DNA of 64,000 bases from Hepsetus odoe (lineage: Eukaryota; Chordata; Actinopteri; Characiformes; Hepsetidae), in the NCBI GenBank assembly GCA_017165825.1, contig CM029387.1, positions 17,869,061-17,933,060 on the forward strand, given 5' to 3'. Under the pieces are notes generated by a model. The model ran no database searches. It saw nothing but the letters and a program-made list of their open reading frames with translations, and had not been told where the DNA came from. This document shows, one piece after another, positions 24,215-35,075 of this stretch (the first letter of the stretch is position 1; every line of letters starts with the position of its first letter). The position numbers and the translations under genes are program-made.

Positions 24215-24400
24215 CTTCAGGCGCTCCCTCTTCGCAGACTGGGGCGCTCAGCGGCGCGCGCGATCCCGTTGGCCGTCTGGCCTCTGACGTCAGCCGCGAG
24301 CTGATTGGACGCGTCCGGCCGAGGCGGCGCCGTGACGTCACTGGAAACCCATTCTCCTTAAGCTCCACTAGAGCGCGCGGGGGCTGCTCGCCTTTCTGAA
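24215..24400 (-). promoter_or_regulatory. vegfaa: GC-rich vegfaa core promoter with CRE-CCAAT-CRE module
   Basis: The only strongly CpG-rich block of the window. It contains two perfect palindromic TGACGTCA sites (24285-24292 and 24333-24340) with an inverted CCAAT box (ATTGG, 24304-24308) between them, and many CpG/GCGC motifs. It lies 0.55-0.75 kb upstream of the start codon. No TATA box is obvious. The promoter role is inferred from composition and position. Confidence 0.65.
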
Positions 24401-24639
24401 ACATGGGAAAAAAAGATTAATTCGGTTCAGTATTGAGATCATGATTAACACCTTTACTCATCGGACCGGAAACATCATTAACTTTTTTGATATTTGCACA
24501 AAAAAGAATCATCCTCCTGATTAATCTGGTTCAAAACTGAGATCATGGTTACTGAACCCGGTTACTAATCGACTTAGAAAACATCATGCGTTTATTTCAC
24601 TTTTTAAGCTTGTCTATTTCATACCAAGTCACTTTTAAA

Positions 24640-24720
24640 TGACGTCACTCAAACAAACAAAACATACATGCGTAAACGAACAGCATTAAATGACGTCACA
24701 ACATATTTCACGTAGACCAT
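24640..24720 (-). promoter_or_regulatory. Distal CRE pair and candidate hypoxia response element
   Basis: Two further perfect TGACGTCA palindromes lie at 24640-24647 and 24691-24698. A TACGTG (minus strand, 24714-24709), matching the RCGTG core bound by HIF, sits 11 bp from the second. VEGFA is a textbook HIF target, so the context is suggestive, but the assignment rests on short motifs only. Confidence 0.35.
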
Positions 24721-25198
24721 GTGCGGTGCTGCTGTTTAAAATGGTTTTACAGTGGGAGGCTGCTCAGTTATGGCCAAACAAATAACAACCCCCACAATTT
24801 AGGCAGATACTGAGATCATGGTCATCGAACCTCGTTTTTAAGCCACTTGGAAACATCATGCATGAATGGGACGTTTTAAAATGTCATTTTTAAAAGTTAA
24901 ATACACATTCTGAAAATGGTCCATTTTTAACATAGACCCACTTTGTTTCCTTTTTCTTTTCTGGTTATTCATCTTTGTATATTCATTACACATTTCCCCT
25001 TTCGCTGTTCATGTGTTTTATGCCTCGACTTCCTGACTCGGGGTCCATATTTATAGTAAAGCTGCCTTAAAACCGTTGAACTGAATTAAAATGAAGTGTC
25101 TGATGTTAAACCTGTGAGTTTATTTACCTTCATGCTGTTTAGTGCTGTTATTGATCTTTAATGGACCTGAACAAGTTACAATTAAAAAATTGGCTCAG
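24721..25198. other. Upstream flank of vegfaa, nothing recognised
   Basis: AT-rich, with the near-repeated phrase ACTGAGATCATGGTTA/ TACTGAGATCATGGTCAT at about 24536 and 24808 (a related form is at 24433). Possibly an old duplication. Confidence 0.5.
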
Positions 25199-25368
25199 AT
25201 GGATGGATGGATGGATGGATGAATGAAGGAATGAATGGATGGATGGATTTGGGCAGTGGATTGATTTTGTTGCCTCCTACGAAACTTAGTTTACCAGCTT
25301 TCTTCTCTTCTCTTCTCTTCTCTTCTCTTCTCTTCTCTTCTCTTCTCTTCTCTTCTCTTCTCTCCAAA
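25199..25368. repeat. (ATGG)n and (CTTCT)n microsatellites
   Basis: ATGG/AATG tetranucleotides at 25199-25250 and about 13 CTTCT pentanucleotides at 25300-25364. Confidence 0.95.
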
Positions 25369-25851
25369 ATCAGAACAAAACCAAAATGAAGCAGAGCTGC
25401 TGTGACTAAACCCTTCCTCTGACTAACCCTTTATGTCAATAGGATCTCATCACTACAATGATGAAATCTGGGAATATTCTTTCCTAAAACATTAGCCGCA
25501 GTCCAGAAAATAAGAAAAAGGGAAAATCCATTTTAAACATTCACACACAGACACGCATGGTGTTAAATGTAACGCCAAATGGCAAAATGAAATTCCAGTT
25601 TGAAATGATCTGCATATTTATTTTTTGATGTTGTTGATAAATGAACCAGACTCTGAGTTGGCATAACTGTCACGGGCACAATTTCAGAAGTCCTATTAAT
25701 AACTAGATGAGAAGATTCGTGCGGCCTGCAGTTTATTTCTGGAAAGGACGGCGGTGTCAGGTGCACAAAGAATCGAGTGATTTACTCTTTTACAGTGCAG
25801 TTTTAAGAAAGAGTGAGATCCACACGTCGAATCACGACTTTGCCCACTGAG

Positions 25852-26190
25852 TTCTATATCTACCATCCAGTATGTGTTCCACCATGTTCTATATCTACCA
25901 TCCAGAATGTGTTCCACCATGTTCTATATCTACCATCCAGTATGTGTTCCACCATGTTCTATATCTACCATCCAGTATGTGTTCCACCATGTTCTATATC
26001 TACCTTCCAGTATGTGTTCCACCATGTTCTATATCTACCTTCCAGTATGTGTTCCACCATGTTCTATATCTACCATCCAGTATGTGTTCCACCACGTTCC
26101 GTACCTACCGCCCAATATAGTAGTTCCAGATTCCACCATTTTCTATAATTGTCATCCAGTATGTGTTCCACCATTTCTACCATTCTGTAT
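25852..26190. repeat. 35-bp minisatellite (about 8 copies)
   Basis: Unit TTCTATATCTACCATCCAGT ATGTGTTCCACCATG repeats from 25852 at exact 35-bp steps (25887, 25922, 25957, 25992, 26027, 26062), then decays. Copies 5 and 6 share a CTTCC variant. Confidence 0.95.
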
Positions 26191-26394
26191 TGATTATATT
26201 ATCATATTAACATATTAATTCCACACAGTTATTCATAGTCACGGTCATAGTCATAGTTTTTTTTTTTTTTTTTTGCAAGAGAGGAGGATTTATTTCTTTT
26301 TAGTATCTTGGTCATTCTTCCTCCATCATTTTGGGAATTCTCTCCATTGAGTCTCAGTTCAGCTGAGAGTTCATCATGCCTCAGCATCTTATCA

Positions 26395-26660
26395 TTTCGG
26401 CTGCTCCCATTAGGGACTGCCAGAGCGCATCAACTGTTTCCATTTCTTCCGGTCCTCTGCATCTTCTTTCAAACCGACCCCCTGCATGTCCTCTCTCACC
26501 ACATCCATAAACCTCCTCTTTGTTCTTCATCTTTTCCTTTTAGCAGGCAGCTCCATCTTCAACATCCTTCTTCCTAAATAATCCTTGTCTCTCCTCTCGA
26601 CATGTCCAAACCAATGCAAGCTTGCTTCTGTAACTTTGTCTCCAAAACGTCCAACCTATA
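26395..26660 (-). mobile_element. Non-LTR retrotransposon 3'-end fragment
   Basis: Minus-strand copy of the same LINE tail: TCCATAAACCTCCTCTTTGT, TTTTAGCAGGCAGCTCCATC, TCTCGACATGTCCAAACC. Degenerate. A poly-T run at 26259-26275 lies nearby. Confidence 0.7.
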
Positions 26661-27039
26661 ACCCAAATATGCGGACACTGAAACAGATCATGCCTCAGTA
26701 TGTGTGACACAAATCCTAAACTGAACTGGACGGACACATTGCGCAGTAACATAGTAATCAATCAGAGGATTTTTTTTTATTTACACACCTTTAAAACTTT
26801 ACATTGTTGTGTTTTTCTGAGAGGTAATGTGACGCCCTCTTTGGATCTGGGTAAATGGAGGGTGGATGAGAACCTAAGCTGGAAATTGTTTCCCTAGTGT
26901 GTGTGTGTGTGTGTGTGTGAGGCAATGCCAGCTAACCCTGGTTCCCATGAACCTGCACCGCTGAGACTGGCTATTTCAGTCAAACTGTATGTGAGGACTC
27001 TGCCCAGACGGCGCCCCTTTAGAGATTTAGAGGTAACTT

Positions 27040-27165
27040 CCACTCAATATGCCAAAGTTAGGACAGTTTGACAGGCTTCAAATAGTTTTTTTGCACCATC
27101 AAGTTGTTTCCTAAATAAAAATGTTAGAACTCAATGGTGGCTCAAAACGTTTGCACAGCATTGGT
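27040..27165. mobile_element. CACTGTGCAAAAG-family transposon, right-end fragment
   Basis: TTTTTTGCACCATCAAGTTG is followed by GGTGGCTCAAAACGTTTGCA CAG, the inverted form of the family terminus. This indicates terminal inverted repeats of about 20 bp. Confidence 0.55.
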
Positions 27166-27206
27166 ATATAAGTAACTCAATGTAATAATAAATCAACATA
27201 AACCTG

Positions 27207-27207
<1 letters not shown>

Positions 27208-27275
<68 letters not shown>

Positions 27276-27317
27276 GACACACACACACAGACACACACAC
27301 ACACACACACACACTTT
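27208..27317. repeat. Compound (AT)n(AC)n microsatellite
   Basis: About 25 AT units to 27259, running directly into interrupted AC repeats to 27317. Confidence 0.95.
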
Positions 27318-28899
27318 GTCTTTGTACTAAAATGAAAAACTCCTTGTTCCGCGTTCTCAGACATTCTGAGGGTTCCTTGCTCTTTCTCCCGCTGTCCTCT
27401 ACAGCAGACCCTTTACTCTGTTTCCATGGTTTTCTGACCACTTCAACTCGTCTCCTCTTTTTGTTCTCTCCCCTCTATCCATCTTTTTGAGATGAGTTTA
27501 ATAACGGACCTTTTCTCTAATCCCAGTAGCGATTAGCTCCTGCCGTGGTGCAACAAGTGTGAAATATCTATTTAATTCAGTCCGTGAATAGGCCTGAATT
27601 TATTCCCCAGGAACATTTCGAGCCATTGTTAATCAGCCAGTATGATTCTGACATGACTACTGTACTTATGAACCCTCCTTTAGTGGAAAACTGACTCAGG
27701 AGTTAGCAACTTGCCAAAGCCTGCTTGGAAGCCCATTCTCTAAAAAAAAAATCCTATTACACCTTTTTTGCTGAAATTCCCTTTCTCTTTCATTTTTAAA
27801 AACAAATTACTGATTATATGTCCAGTTATGTTATTTTCTTCTGGGCTCATTTCCCTGAATAGTGCCTGGAGGACTGGAAGCTGCTTGGCCATTGCTGTAA
27901 TGAAGTTTTTTCCTTTTCCTTTTTAGATAATTGTCAGTGACCCCAATAATGACCAATGGCTTTAAAGCACAATGAATTCTTCAAATAGAAACTGGGAGAA
28001 TTTCCTCCTCCACTGAATCACTGCAGCACTGTTTTCTACAGATCCAGTGTGGACCTAAGCAAATCGAAAGCAAGGCTCAGAAAAAATAAATATCATTTGG
28101 ACAGCAAATTTTTCCACCTCATTCTCAATTCAATTACAAGATAGCGGTGCATAGATGGTGTACTATGTTTTGGGGCAGAATTTAAACTTTAAATAAACTT
28201 TTGAGGTCTTTGGTGGAAAATGACTCAGAGAGGAGCTACTTGCATGAAAGGACATTTTCTCTGGGTTATTTTTTCTCATTTGTTTGCTGGAGTCAAACCA
28301 TGACACACACATGTTCTAAGTTGAGAAAAAATGATACATTTTGTTGGTGCCCATTGCAATATCCTTGTAGCCTTTGTACTACACACAGACTCTGTGACCC
28401 CTGTAAGCCCTGAGTTCTCATTTGAGATATTCTCAACATCATTTCACTCTTAATGTCTTTTCATGTCCTCATATGTGAAATGCCCCTTGTGAAAATGCAT
28501 TGAGGTGTTGTTGGGGTTCCTGTGTGCTGGAGTAAGAGGCAAATTTCTCTCCGTCATCCTCCGTCAGCTGAACACACAGGCCGACACTGTGGAAATATAG
28601 AGTGGAACGATACGGTTCTTTGACCTCATTCGCTCTACGCTGCAGTTTTCTCCATTAGTTGAGTCCATCTGTAAACTATGCCTGCTTTCGGGGATGACTG
28701 TGGTGACCGCAAACAGTTATTAAAAGCTTTGTGTGTTTTTTTTTCAAGCTGCTGTGGCTGAAGAGAGTTTTCATGGAGAAAGGCAGAACAAGAAAATATC
28801 TTGTAGGGTTTTAAAAAATGTACAAAAATTGTGTTTATATTCAATGTTCTGAAGAAATTGGACTAAACTGCTTTAAACTCTAAACAGATGTAAGCAAAA
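27318..28899. other. Intergenic, nothing recognised
   Basis: No supportable exon, ORF or repeat. Confidence 0.6.
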
Positions 28900-29500
28900 T
28901 ATCATTGAGAAATGATACTTCAAGAGACCTATTAAAGTCAAGACTAGCTAGAAAACGGTTCATTGGCTGGTCTGCAAGGCAAAAACCCCATATCACTGGC
29001 AGTGACCTACAGGAAGACTTAATGGGGACAGAACTAGAAATGCATTAGAACATTGCCTAGAAATGAAACTATCATCAACATGGAAGGGAAGCATTTTAGT
29101 GCTAGAACAACCAGTCAACTGCATGGGAACGGTTCTACTATGCTTTGGGGGGAAAATTAATTTTAGAGCAAGATGACTTAAAGATAAAATTAAAAATAAG
29201 CCTTCTATTAAAGAATCAATCGGTTCTGGAATGAACTTCAGAGTCCCTACATTAGAACTTTACATGCTCTGCCAAGCGGAACATGCCAAGTGAAAAAAAT
29301 AGGGTTAGATGTCTGCGATAAATGTTTAAAAGACCTCAAAGCCAACAAACTAACTGATGGTGCCCAAACGTATGCACACATCACGGTCTTTATCTCTAAA
29401 AATTATTTAAAAATTGCACCACCCTCCTTCATAAACCAGTACTCCCAAAAAGCACAGATTTAGGCAAAGCCAAAAATGTAAATGTTACTCATGATGTCAT
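28900..29500 (+). mobile_element. Degenerate Tc1/mariner-like remnant
   Basis: GGCTGGTCTGCAAGGCAAAA ACCCCATATCACTG, GACCTACAGGAAGACTTA and ATGCTTTGGGG resemble a Tc1-like transposase coding strand, heavily mutated with no ORF left. Assigned from memory of the family. Confidence 0.45.
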
Positions 29501-29559
29501 GAATATGTCCAAAAGTTTTAAGACATAAGCCATCTAATATCACTCCTGAAATCAAGAAC

Positions 29560-29960
29560 CTTAATGGGGGGTTGATTCTCCTTTCGTCCACCCTGTATTC
29601 TTCTGCAAAGTCTTACTTGATACTAGAACACTGCAATGAGGTCTTGATTGCATTGAGCCATGAGGGGTCAGTGAGGTCAGGCACTAATGTTGGATGATTA
29701 GTTCTGGATCATAAGCACCACTCCAACTCATCCCAAAGATATTGGATGGAGATCCATCATGCCAGAGAATGCAGTTTCACTACTCCACACTTCAGCCCAG
29801 GGGGGGGCTTTATATCCCTCTAGCCGACACTTAGCATTATGTGTGGTGACCTCAAGGTCAAGTGTGGCTGTTCAAGATCGTGCAGTTCTATTGATCAATG
29901 CTTTTAAATGGAAATGATACAAGCTCTCCGTGCACAATTGAGCTCCAGTATCAGCAACAG
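29560..29960. mobile_element. Degenerate DNA transposon remnant
   Basis: ATCCCAAAGATATTGGATGG AGATCC, GGGGGCTTTATATCCCTCTA GCC and TTAGCATTATGTGTGGTGAC CTCAAGG resemble a widespread fish DNA transposon. A related piece appears at 55740-55860. Confidence 0.45.
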
Positions 29961-30483
29961 GTACAACAGAAAGCAGCAGTAATTAGGGGTCATTTTAGTC
30001 ATAATTTTTAAATTCTATATAAAAGTTAGAATGTTCTGATCTTTTTTTAATGTGCGGTGCATGTAGTTCTTGGCTAAACATTTCACTTGGCATGATGCCG
30101 TTCCCACTTAATGCCCTGCTGCACTGTTATTTTCCCATCATTCAAAGTGCAGGTATATGGCAAGCAGTTGCATGTTCAAAAGTTTCCTTTTAAGTAACTG
30201 GTTCTCAGATTCTCACTGCCTGCTTCGCTTTCAATGCAATGATCCTGAATCCCCTCTCCTCGCTCACATATGCTCTGTTTCTACAAAACTTTGATGAAGC
30301 CTAGGCTCTAACACCCCATAATTATCCAAACAGAATGCTTTAAGGAAACCACCACCTCTGCTGGAATGGATTGTCAGTATGCTAGCCACTCTACATAAGC
30401 CTATTGAAAATGAGCATACAGTCTGCTTCAAATGTGTTGGATCAGCAGGGCCAGGATGTTGTTTTTTTCTGTGCACTGAAGAC

Positions 30484-30660
30484 ATTTAGAGTAGAGTAGA
30501 GTAGAGTAGAGTGATCTTTTATTATCCCACGAATGGGAAATTTGGGCGTTACAGGGCTCTTAAAAAAAGACAGGTGTACAGAAAGAGAAGAAAAAATATA
30601 TAAATATATAGAGATCTGTATATCTAAAAAACATATCAGATATATACAAAATCTGGAGAT
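30484..30660. repeat. (TAGAG)n and probable LINE 3' end
   Basis: Six GTAGA pentamers, then GATCTTTTATTATCCCACGA ATGGGAAATTTGGGCG, resembling the 3' end of a common fish LINE/SINE, then an A/T-rich tail. Confidence 0.45.
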
Positions 30661-31261
30661 GTTAGATTACATAGATCATAGAAGCTTTTGTTTCTGACCA
30701 CTCAGTTTTTTTTTTTAAATGAGCAAAAGTATTGAAAAAGAAAGTTAAAATTAAGCAACTGTCTGCAACCCAACCCACCCAACCATAACCTCTGTTGTAT
30801 CTGTTATTTTTCATTCTGATTGGCTGAGCCATTATTAAATATATTCTTAAACACAACTTTAACTACATCACACGTTAACTTAATATGCTATGTTTAAGCC
30901 AAAAAATAATAATACACTGTTCATGGGATTATCTTGGAAAAAATAATTCCTGGCAAGACTGATATGTTGATGGTATGATTGATGACATGTTGCCTGGTAA
31001 CCATTGCCTTCCATTCTGTGGGGTAGAACGTTATTAACAATAATTTAGTTCATTTAAGTTTATTACATTATTTAAATAATGAATCAAACTGTCTTGAAGC
31101 AGTAATTATCATTGTATAATGAATTAACATTTTCTCCTTTATTTCAATTATACATTTTTGACAAAGTGAACCCAATTGTTTAGCATGCTAACTAGACTTG
31201 GAAGAAATTCAATTGGCACGATTTCACTTTTGGCAAAGTGTGCTCGCTAGGATCTCAGTTG

Positions 31262-31465
31262 AGATTGGGGTAAAAACATTTAACATTTAACATTTCCCAG
31301 TCCTGATGTCCAGACCTGATATTCCAGTCCTCCTGTGGGAGGAAACTCGAAAATAAACCCATGAAGATAAAGGGAGAACATGCAAACTTAACACAGAAAA
31401 GAACCAGAACATCCTGGCTGAAAACTGAACTCAGAACCTTCCTGCTGCACCACCGCACCACAAAA
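31262..31465 (-). mobile_element. Dispersed fish repeat fragment
   Basis: TCCTGTGGGAGGAAACTCGA, GGGAGAACATGCAAACTTAA CACAGAAAAG and CTGCTGCACCACCGCACCAC read as the reverse complement of the family at 34.7 kb. Confidence 0.6.
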
Positions 31466-31472
31466 GCATTGT

Positions 31473-31690
31473 GCAAAAGTCTTGAGCCAGCCCTCATTTC
31501 TTTCATTTTTGCTTTTAAAGAGTCAAAGGTTTGAATTTTTAATGTATAAATGAGGAACGTTTCCTTTAGGCTTCCTGAAGGACAAAGTTCCTGGCTCTCA
31601 TTTCCAGCACAATCAGAGATCGTTATATTGTCTGAGCATAACTGACTGGCAGTGACAGGCTGTTGACTGTCAATATTCATTCCTTAATAA
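31473..31690. mobile_element. CACTGTGCAAAAG-family transposon, left-end fragment
   Basis: TTGTGCAAAAGTCTTGAGCC AGCCCTCATTTCTTTCATTT and CTTCCTGAAGGACAAAGTTC match the other copies. Confidence 0.6.
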
Positions 31691-32337
31691 ACCATCCTTT
31701 GCATTCCTTGTACCTTTTAGATGTGTTTATATTCTCTAGGGAGATGCATAACAGACTAACAATTTCAGTGTGTGTTTGGCACCCATGAGATTGACCTGAA
31801 GCATCAGCGTCAAGGCCCCAGCCCCGAGACGGCGGATAAACGCAGATAAACTTCAAGTTTCTGTATCTGTCACCTTGGCTATTTTTTATGTGCGGATGTG
31901 TTTAGTCTTTGCGCTGTCATGTGACGCAGGGAAGCGGATAATGCACATTAGGTGTGCACTAACGGTGCCCTCGGAATGAGCAGAACAAGAACCTGGGCGA
32001 GAGATTGGCTTTCACTTTATTAGAAATATGATTTTTCACTACTGCAGTGACTGCGGTGGGATTATGTCTCCAAATCCTAAAGAACCCCTGACCCACCCCT
32101 GTAACCCCTTGTCCTTAATCCTTAAAAGGCCAGTTGGAGGTCGGTAAGACCTGTCACATGCTTTCTGTGAAAATATTTAGCTTAAGCTGCGATGCCCATC
32201 AAAAGTTTGGGGGCAGCTTTCTACTATGTTTTTGACTCCTTGAACGGGTAGCTTATTATTTGTTTATTAATACAAAGGGTGCTAATCATGGAATTCATTT
32301 TTGAAAATAAAAAGTCTAATGAATTGTGTCAAGTCAA

Positions 32338-32480
32338 CTCAAGTAAGTTTTATTATCATTTCAAGCATGAAAAAAAAAACACTGCATAAAGACTCTGACA
32401 CAATACGACACAACAGAGCACATACAGCCAATGCAGAGGCAGTTTTCGGTATAAATGTGTAAATACTGTGAGTATGAATA
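32338..32480. repeat. Probable retroelement fragment
   Basis: CAACTCAAGTAAGTTTTATT ATCATTTCAAGCATG followed by an A run resembles a common fish repeat end ('caagtagctttattgtcatttcaa'). Low-identity assignment. Confidence 0.35.
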
Positions 32481-32672
32481 ATGTGGTGTAGAGATTGCAG
32501 AGTGAAAAACAGTGATGAATGCAGTCCTCAGTGCAATATTACTGGAAAACTCAAGTTCAAGTTTTTAAATGAAAGTCTAGCTCATAGAGTCTATACCAAA
32601 AATGGAAAACCAAAAGCCTGTTATACACTCAGTGTTGTTAAATAGTTCAGGATATGTATGATGGCAGTGTAT

Positions 32673-32893
32673 AAGGCCAGCGGTGGCCTAGTGGTTAGGG
32701 AGTTTGCCCTGGCTCAAAAGATTGTGGGTTTGATTCCCTCAAAACCCACAATCTTTTACCAGCAAGGTACTGTCCCCATCACTGCTCCCCGGGCACTTTC
32801 AATAGCTGCACGTGTGTGTATGGGTGAAATGCAGAGATTGAATTTTGTTGTGCTGTGCTGCGGTTCACAATGACAAGGGTAGTCACTTTCATT
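32673..32893 (+). mobile_element. tRNA-derived SINE with internal hairpin
   Basis: CCAGCGGTGGCCTAGTGGTT begins the copy and TGACAAGGGTAGTCACTTTC ends it. The B-box region is replaced by a perfect inverted repeat (32716-32731 with 32742-32757). It abuts a LINE fragment at about 32906. Confidence 0.85.
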
Positions 32894-32905
32894 TTGTTAC
32901 AGTGT

Positions 32906-33480
32906 AACAGTGGTGAAATCTACAGTGGGAGTGATGGATGCATTTAAGGTAGAGGTTGGATTATATCAAGGATCAGCGCTGAGCGCATTCTTGTTTTCAA
33001 TAGCAAGGGACAGGTTGACGGAGGTTAGACAGGAGTCTCCCTGGACGCTGATGTTTGTGATCTGCAGTGAGCGTAGGCAGCAGCTTGAGGAGAACCTGGA
33101 GAAATGGAGATCTGCTCTAGAGAGGAGAGGAATGAAAGTGAGTAGGTCAAAGACAGAATACATGAGTGTTAATGAAAGGGAGGAAAGTGGAATGGTTAGG
33201 ATGCAGGGAGTAGAGGTAACAGGTGGAGGAGTTTGAATACTTGGGATCACCAGTTCAGCAAAACGTGTGTGTGGAAGAGAGGTGAAGAACAGAGTGAAGG
33301 CATGTTGGAATGGGTGGAGAAGAGTGGCTGAAGTGATTTGTGACAGACAGGTACCATCTAGAGTAAAAGGGAAGGTTAACAGGACAGTTGTGAGACCAGC
33401 TATGTTGTATGGGTGGCACTGACGAAGACAGGAGGGCATGCAGGTGGTTGGTTTGAAGCAGGAAGAGGACCTGATCCTTT
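32906..33480 (+). pseudogene. Non-LTR retrotransposon RT fragment, catalytic box deleted
   Basis: Translates as an RT palm-to-thumb segment: GVMDAFKVEVGLYQGSALSA FLFS, RLTEVRQESPWTLMF, LEKWRSALERRGMKVSRSKT EYMSVNERE. The stretch directly after SPWTLMF reads VICSE, so the F-A-D-D catalytic motif expected there is missing. The frame ends in a stop at 33236, and the coding similarity continues in another frame to about 33480 (WNGW, PAMLYG). Same LINE family as the tails at 11.5, 26.4, 38.4 and 59.5 kb. Confidence 0.75.
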
Positions 33481-33489
33481 CCATGAAAA

Positions 33490-34087
33490 GTTCTTCACTT
33501 TTCAAATCTTTTATTTCAAAAAGGGAGGACAATTCTTGATTAAATGGGCCCTTTAAGATGCTTCCACTACTAAGAAACGAATGTATTGATTCTGTAGTTT
33601 AATGAAATAAAAATTCTTTTAATTATTTTGCAAGAGCTTAACTTTTCAAATAAGAAGTCTTATCGTTTTATCCTTGCAAAAACCGAATGACTCAAAGAAC
33701 CACTTCCATAAGCCCTGCTTCAGGAATAACAGCCTCCCACCTCATGTCTCTCAGGTTTAATTGAAGCAAAACACTTGTCTGCTGCGTAAGAGCCTCCTTC
33801 ACACAGCCTGACGAAAGGAAATCTCTTCAATCCTCCTGCCTGTGTCGTCAATATCCACACCCACACTGAACAAACACAGCTTTGCGTGTGCCGTGGTTTT
33901 GCAGTGCTTCAGCTTTTTAGCAATAATCAGCATTTAGTGCTCATTATCGGCTCTATCTCTATCAGATCTCACAACATCCTGTTTTGTCACCTGCTTCAAG
34001 GCTTTCTAAGAGTGTCATCAAGCCAGTGCTACACTCTATGCTTCACTCTATTGGGGCAATGCTGCACTATGAGGCTTCCCTTCAGGG

Positions 34088-34088
<1 letters not shown>
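33490..34088. other. Intergenic, nothing recognised
   Basis: No supportable feature. Confidence 0.55.
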
Positions 34089-34128
<40 letters not shown>

Positions 34129-34159
34129 TGCATGTGCTTAAGTGCATGTTTTGTTAACA

Positions 34160-34194
<35 letters not shown>

Positions 34195-34245
34195 GTGGTA
34201 ACAACAACAACAACAACAGCAACAATAGCAATAATAATAATAGTA
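34089..34245. repeat. (GT)n, (TTA)n and (AAC)n microsatellites
   Basis: GT at 34089-34126, TTA at 34161-34194, AAC at 34199-34222, ending in ATA/ATT units. Confidence 0.95.
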
Positions 34246-34734
34246 AGTATCTGAATGGTGAACATGATTTAGAATTTTAGGGAAAATCAGATGAGATGAA
34301 CTTTTCTGTAATTTTTTTTTTTGTTGTTGAACAGTACCAAATACTACATCATCACCAGCAAAAAATACTGCTATAGAAAATCTAAAAATATGTTCTTACA
34401 TGGTCGGCGTGGTGGTGAACATGATCGTTTTGGTTTGAACCCATGAGTTTTTTTCTGATCTGCAGAATGTTTGCCCTCATGCTGTGGATGTCACACATTA
34501 TTTGATTAGTGGCAATTCAATTAAGCTGTGAAAAAGTAGTGGCATACTGGGTCTAAAATTAAATCATAGATAAAAACTGCCCTTTTAGATAAATCTCTAA
34601 ACCTCACTTTACAATTTGTTAATCGCCAGCTTTGGACAGTTAGTTTGAGGACAGTAAAAGTCAAACTGCTGAATGCCAACCCTTCAGGACAGTTGGAGAC
34701 TCCTGGCCTAGAGTGAAGTTTACCCTCACAAATT

Positions 34735-35075
34735 TGTGGCACAGTGGTGAAGTGAGTAGTGCTGTCACCTCACAGCGAGAAGGTCCTGGATACCCAGGCA
34801 GGATGGTCCAGGTCCTTTCTTTGTGGAGTTTACATGTTCTCCCCGTGTCTGTTTGGGCTTCCTCCATTTCCTCCCACCATCCAAAGACATGCACATCAGG
34901 TGGATCAGAGATACTAAATCAGCCACTAGGTGTGAGTGTGTGTGTGTGTGTGTGTGTGTCTGCTCTGTGATGGACTGGCAACCTGTCCAGAGTTTTTTCT
35001 ACCCACCTTTCACCCTGTGAGAGCTGGAATAGGCTCTAGCACCACCCATTGTCCAAATCAGGACAAGTGAGGGAG
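34735..35075 (+). mobile_element. Dispersed fish repeat with tRNA-like box
   Basis: GGCACAGTGGTGAAGTGAGT AGTGCTGTCACCTCACAGCG, TTACATGTTCTCCCCGTGTC TG, CATCCAAAGACATGCACATC AGG, internal (GT)n at 34929-34957, GATGGACTGGCAACCTGTCC. Very common teleost repeat, class uncertain. Confidence 0.75.

Noticed and set aside
24028..24399. 123-codon ORF over the vegfaa promoter, and its antisense partner
   Set aside because: GC/CT-rich low-complexity translation (SLSLSP, RERER) in a promoter region, with no homology.
25813..26218. Three overlapping ORFs with CSTMFYIYHPVCVPP repeats
   Set aside because: Translation of the 35-bp minisatellite in three frames.
31255..31680. 141-codon minus-strand ORF
   Set aside because: Spans a dispersed repeat fragment and a transposon terminus; no domain.
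32966..33532. 188-codon minus-strand ORF
   Set aside because: Antisense shadow of the LINE RT fragment, whose plus strand shows the RT motifs.
33886..34265. ORFs with Val/Cys, Leu and Thr/Asn runs
   Set aside because: Microsatellite translations (GT, TTA, AAC).
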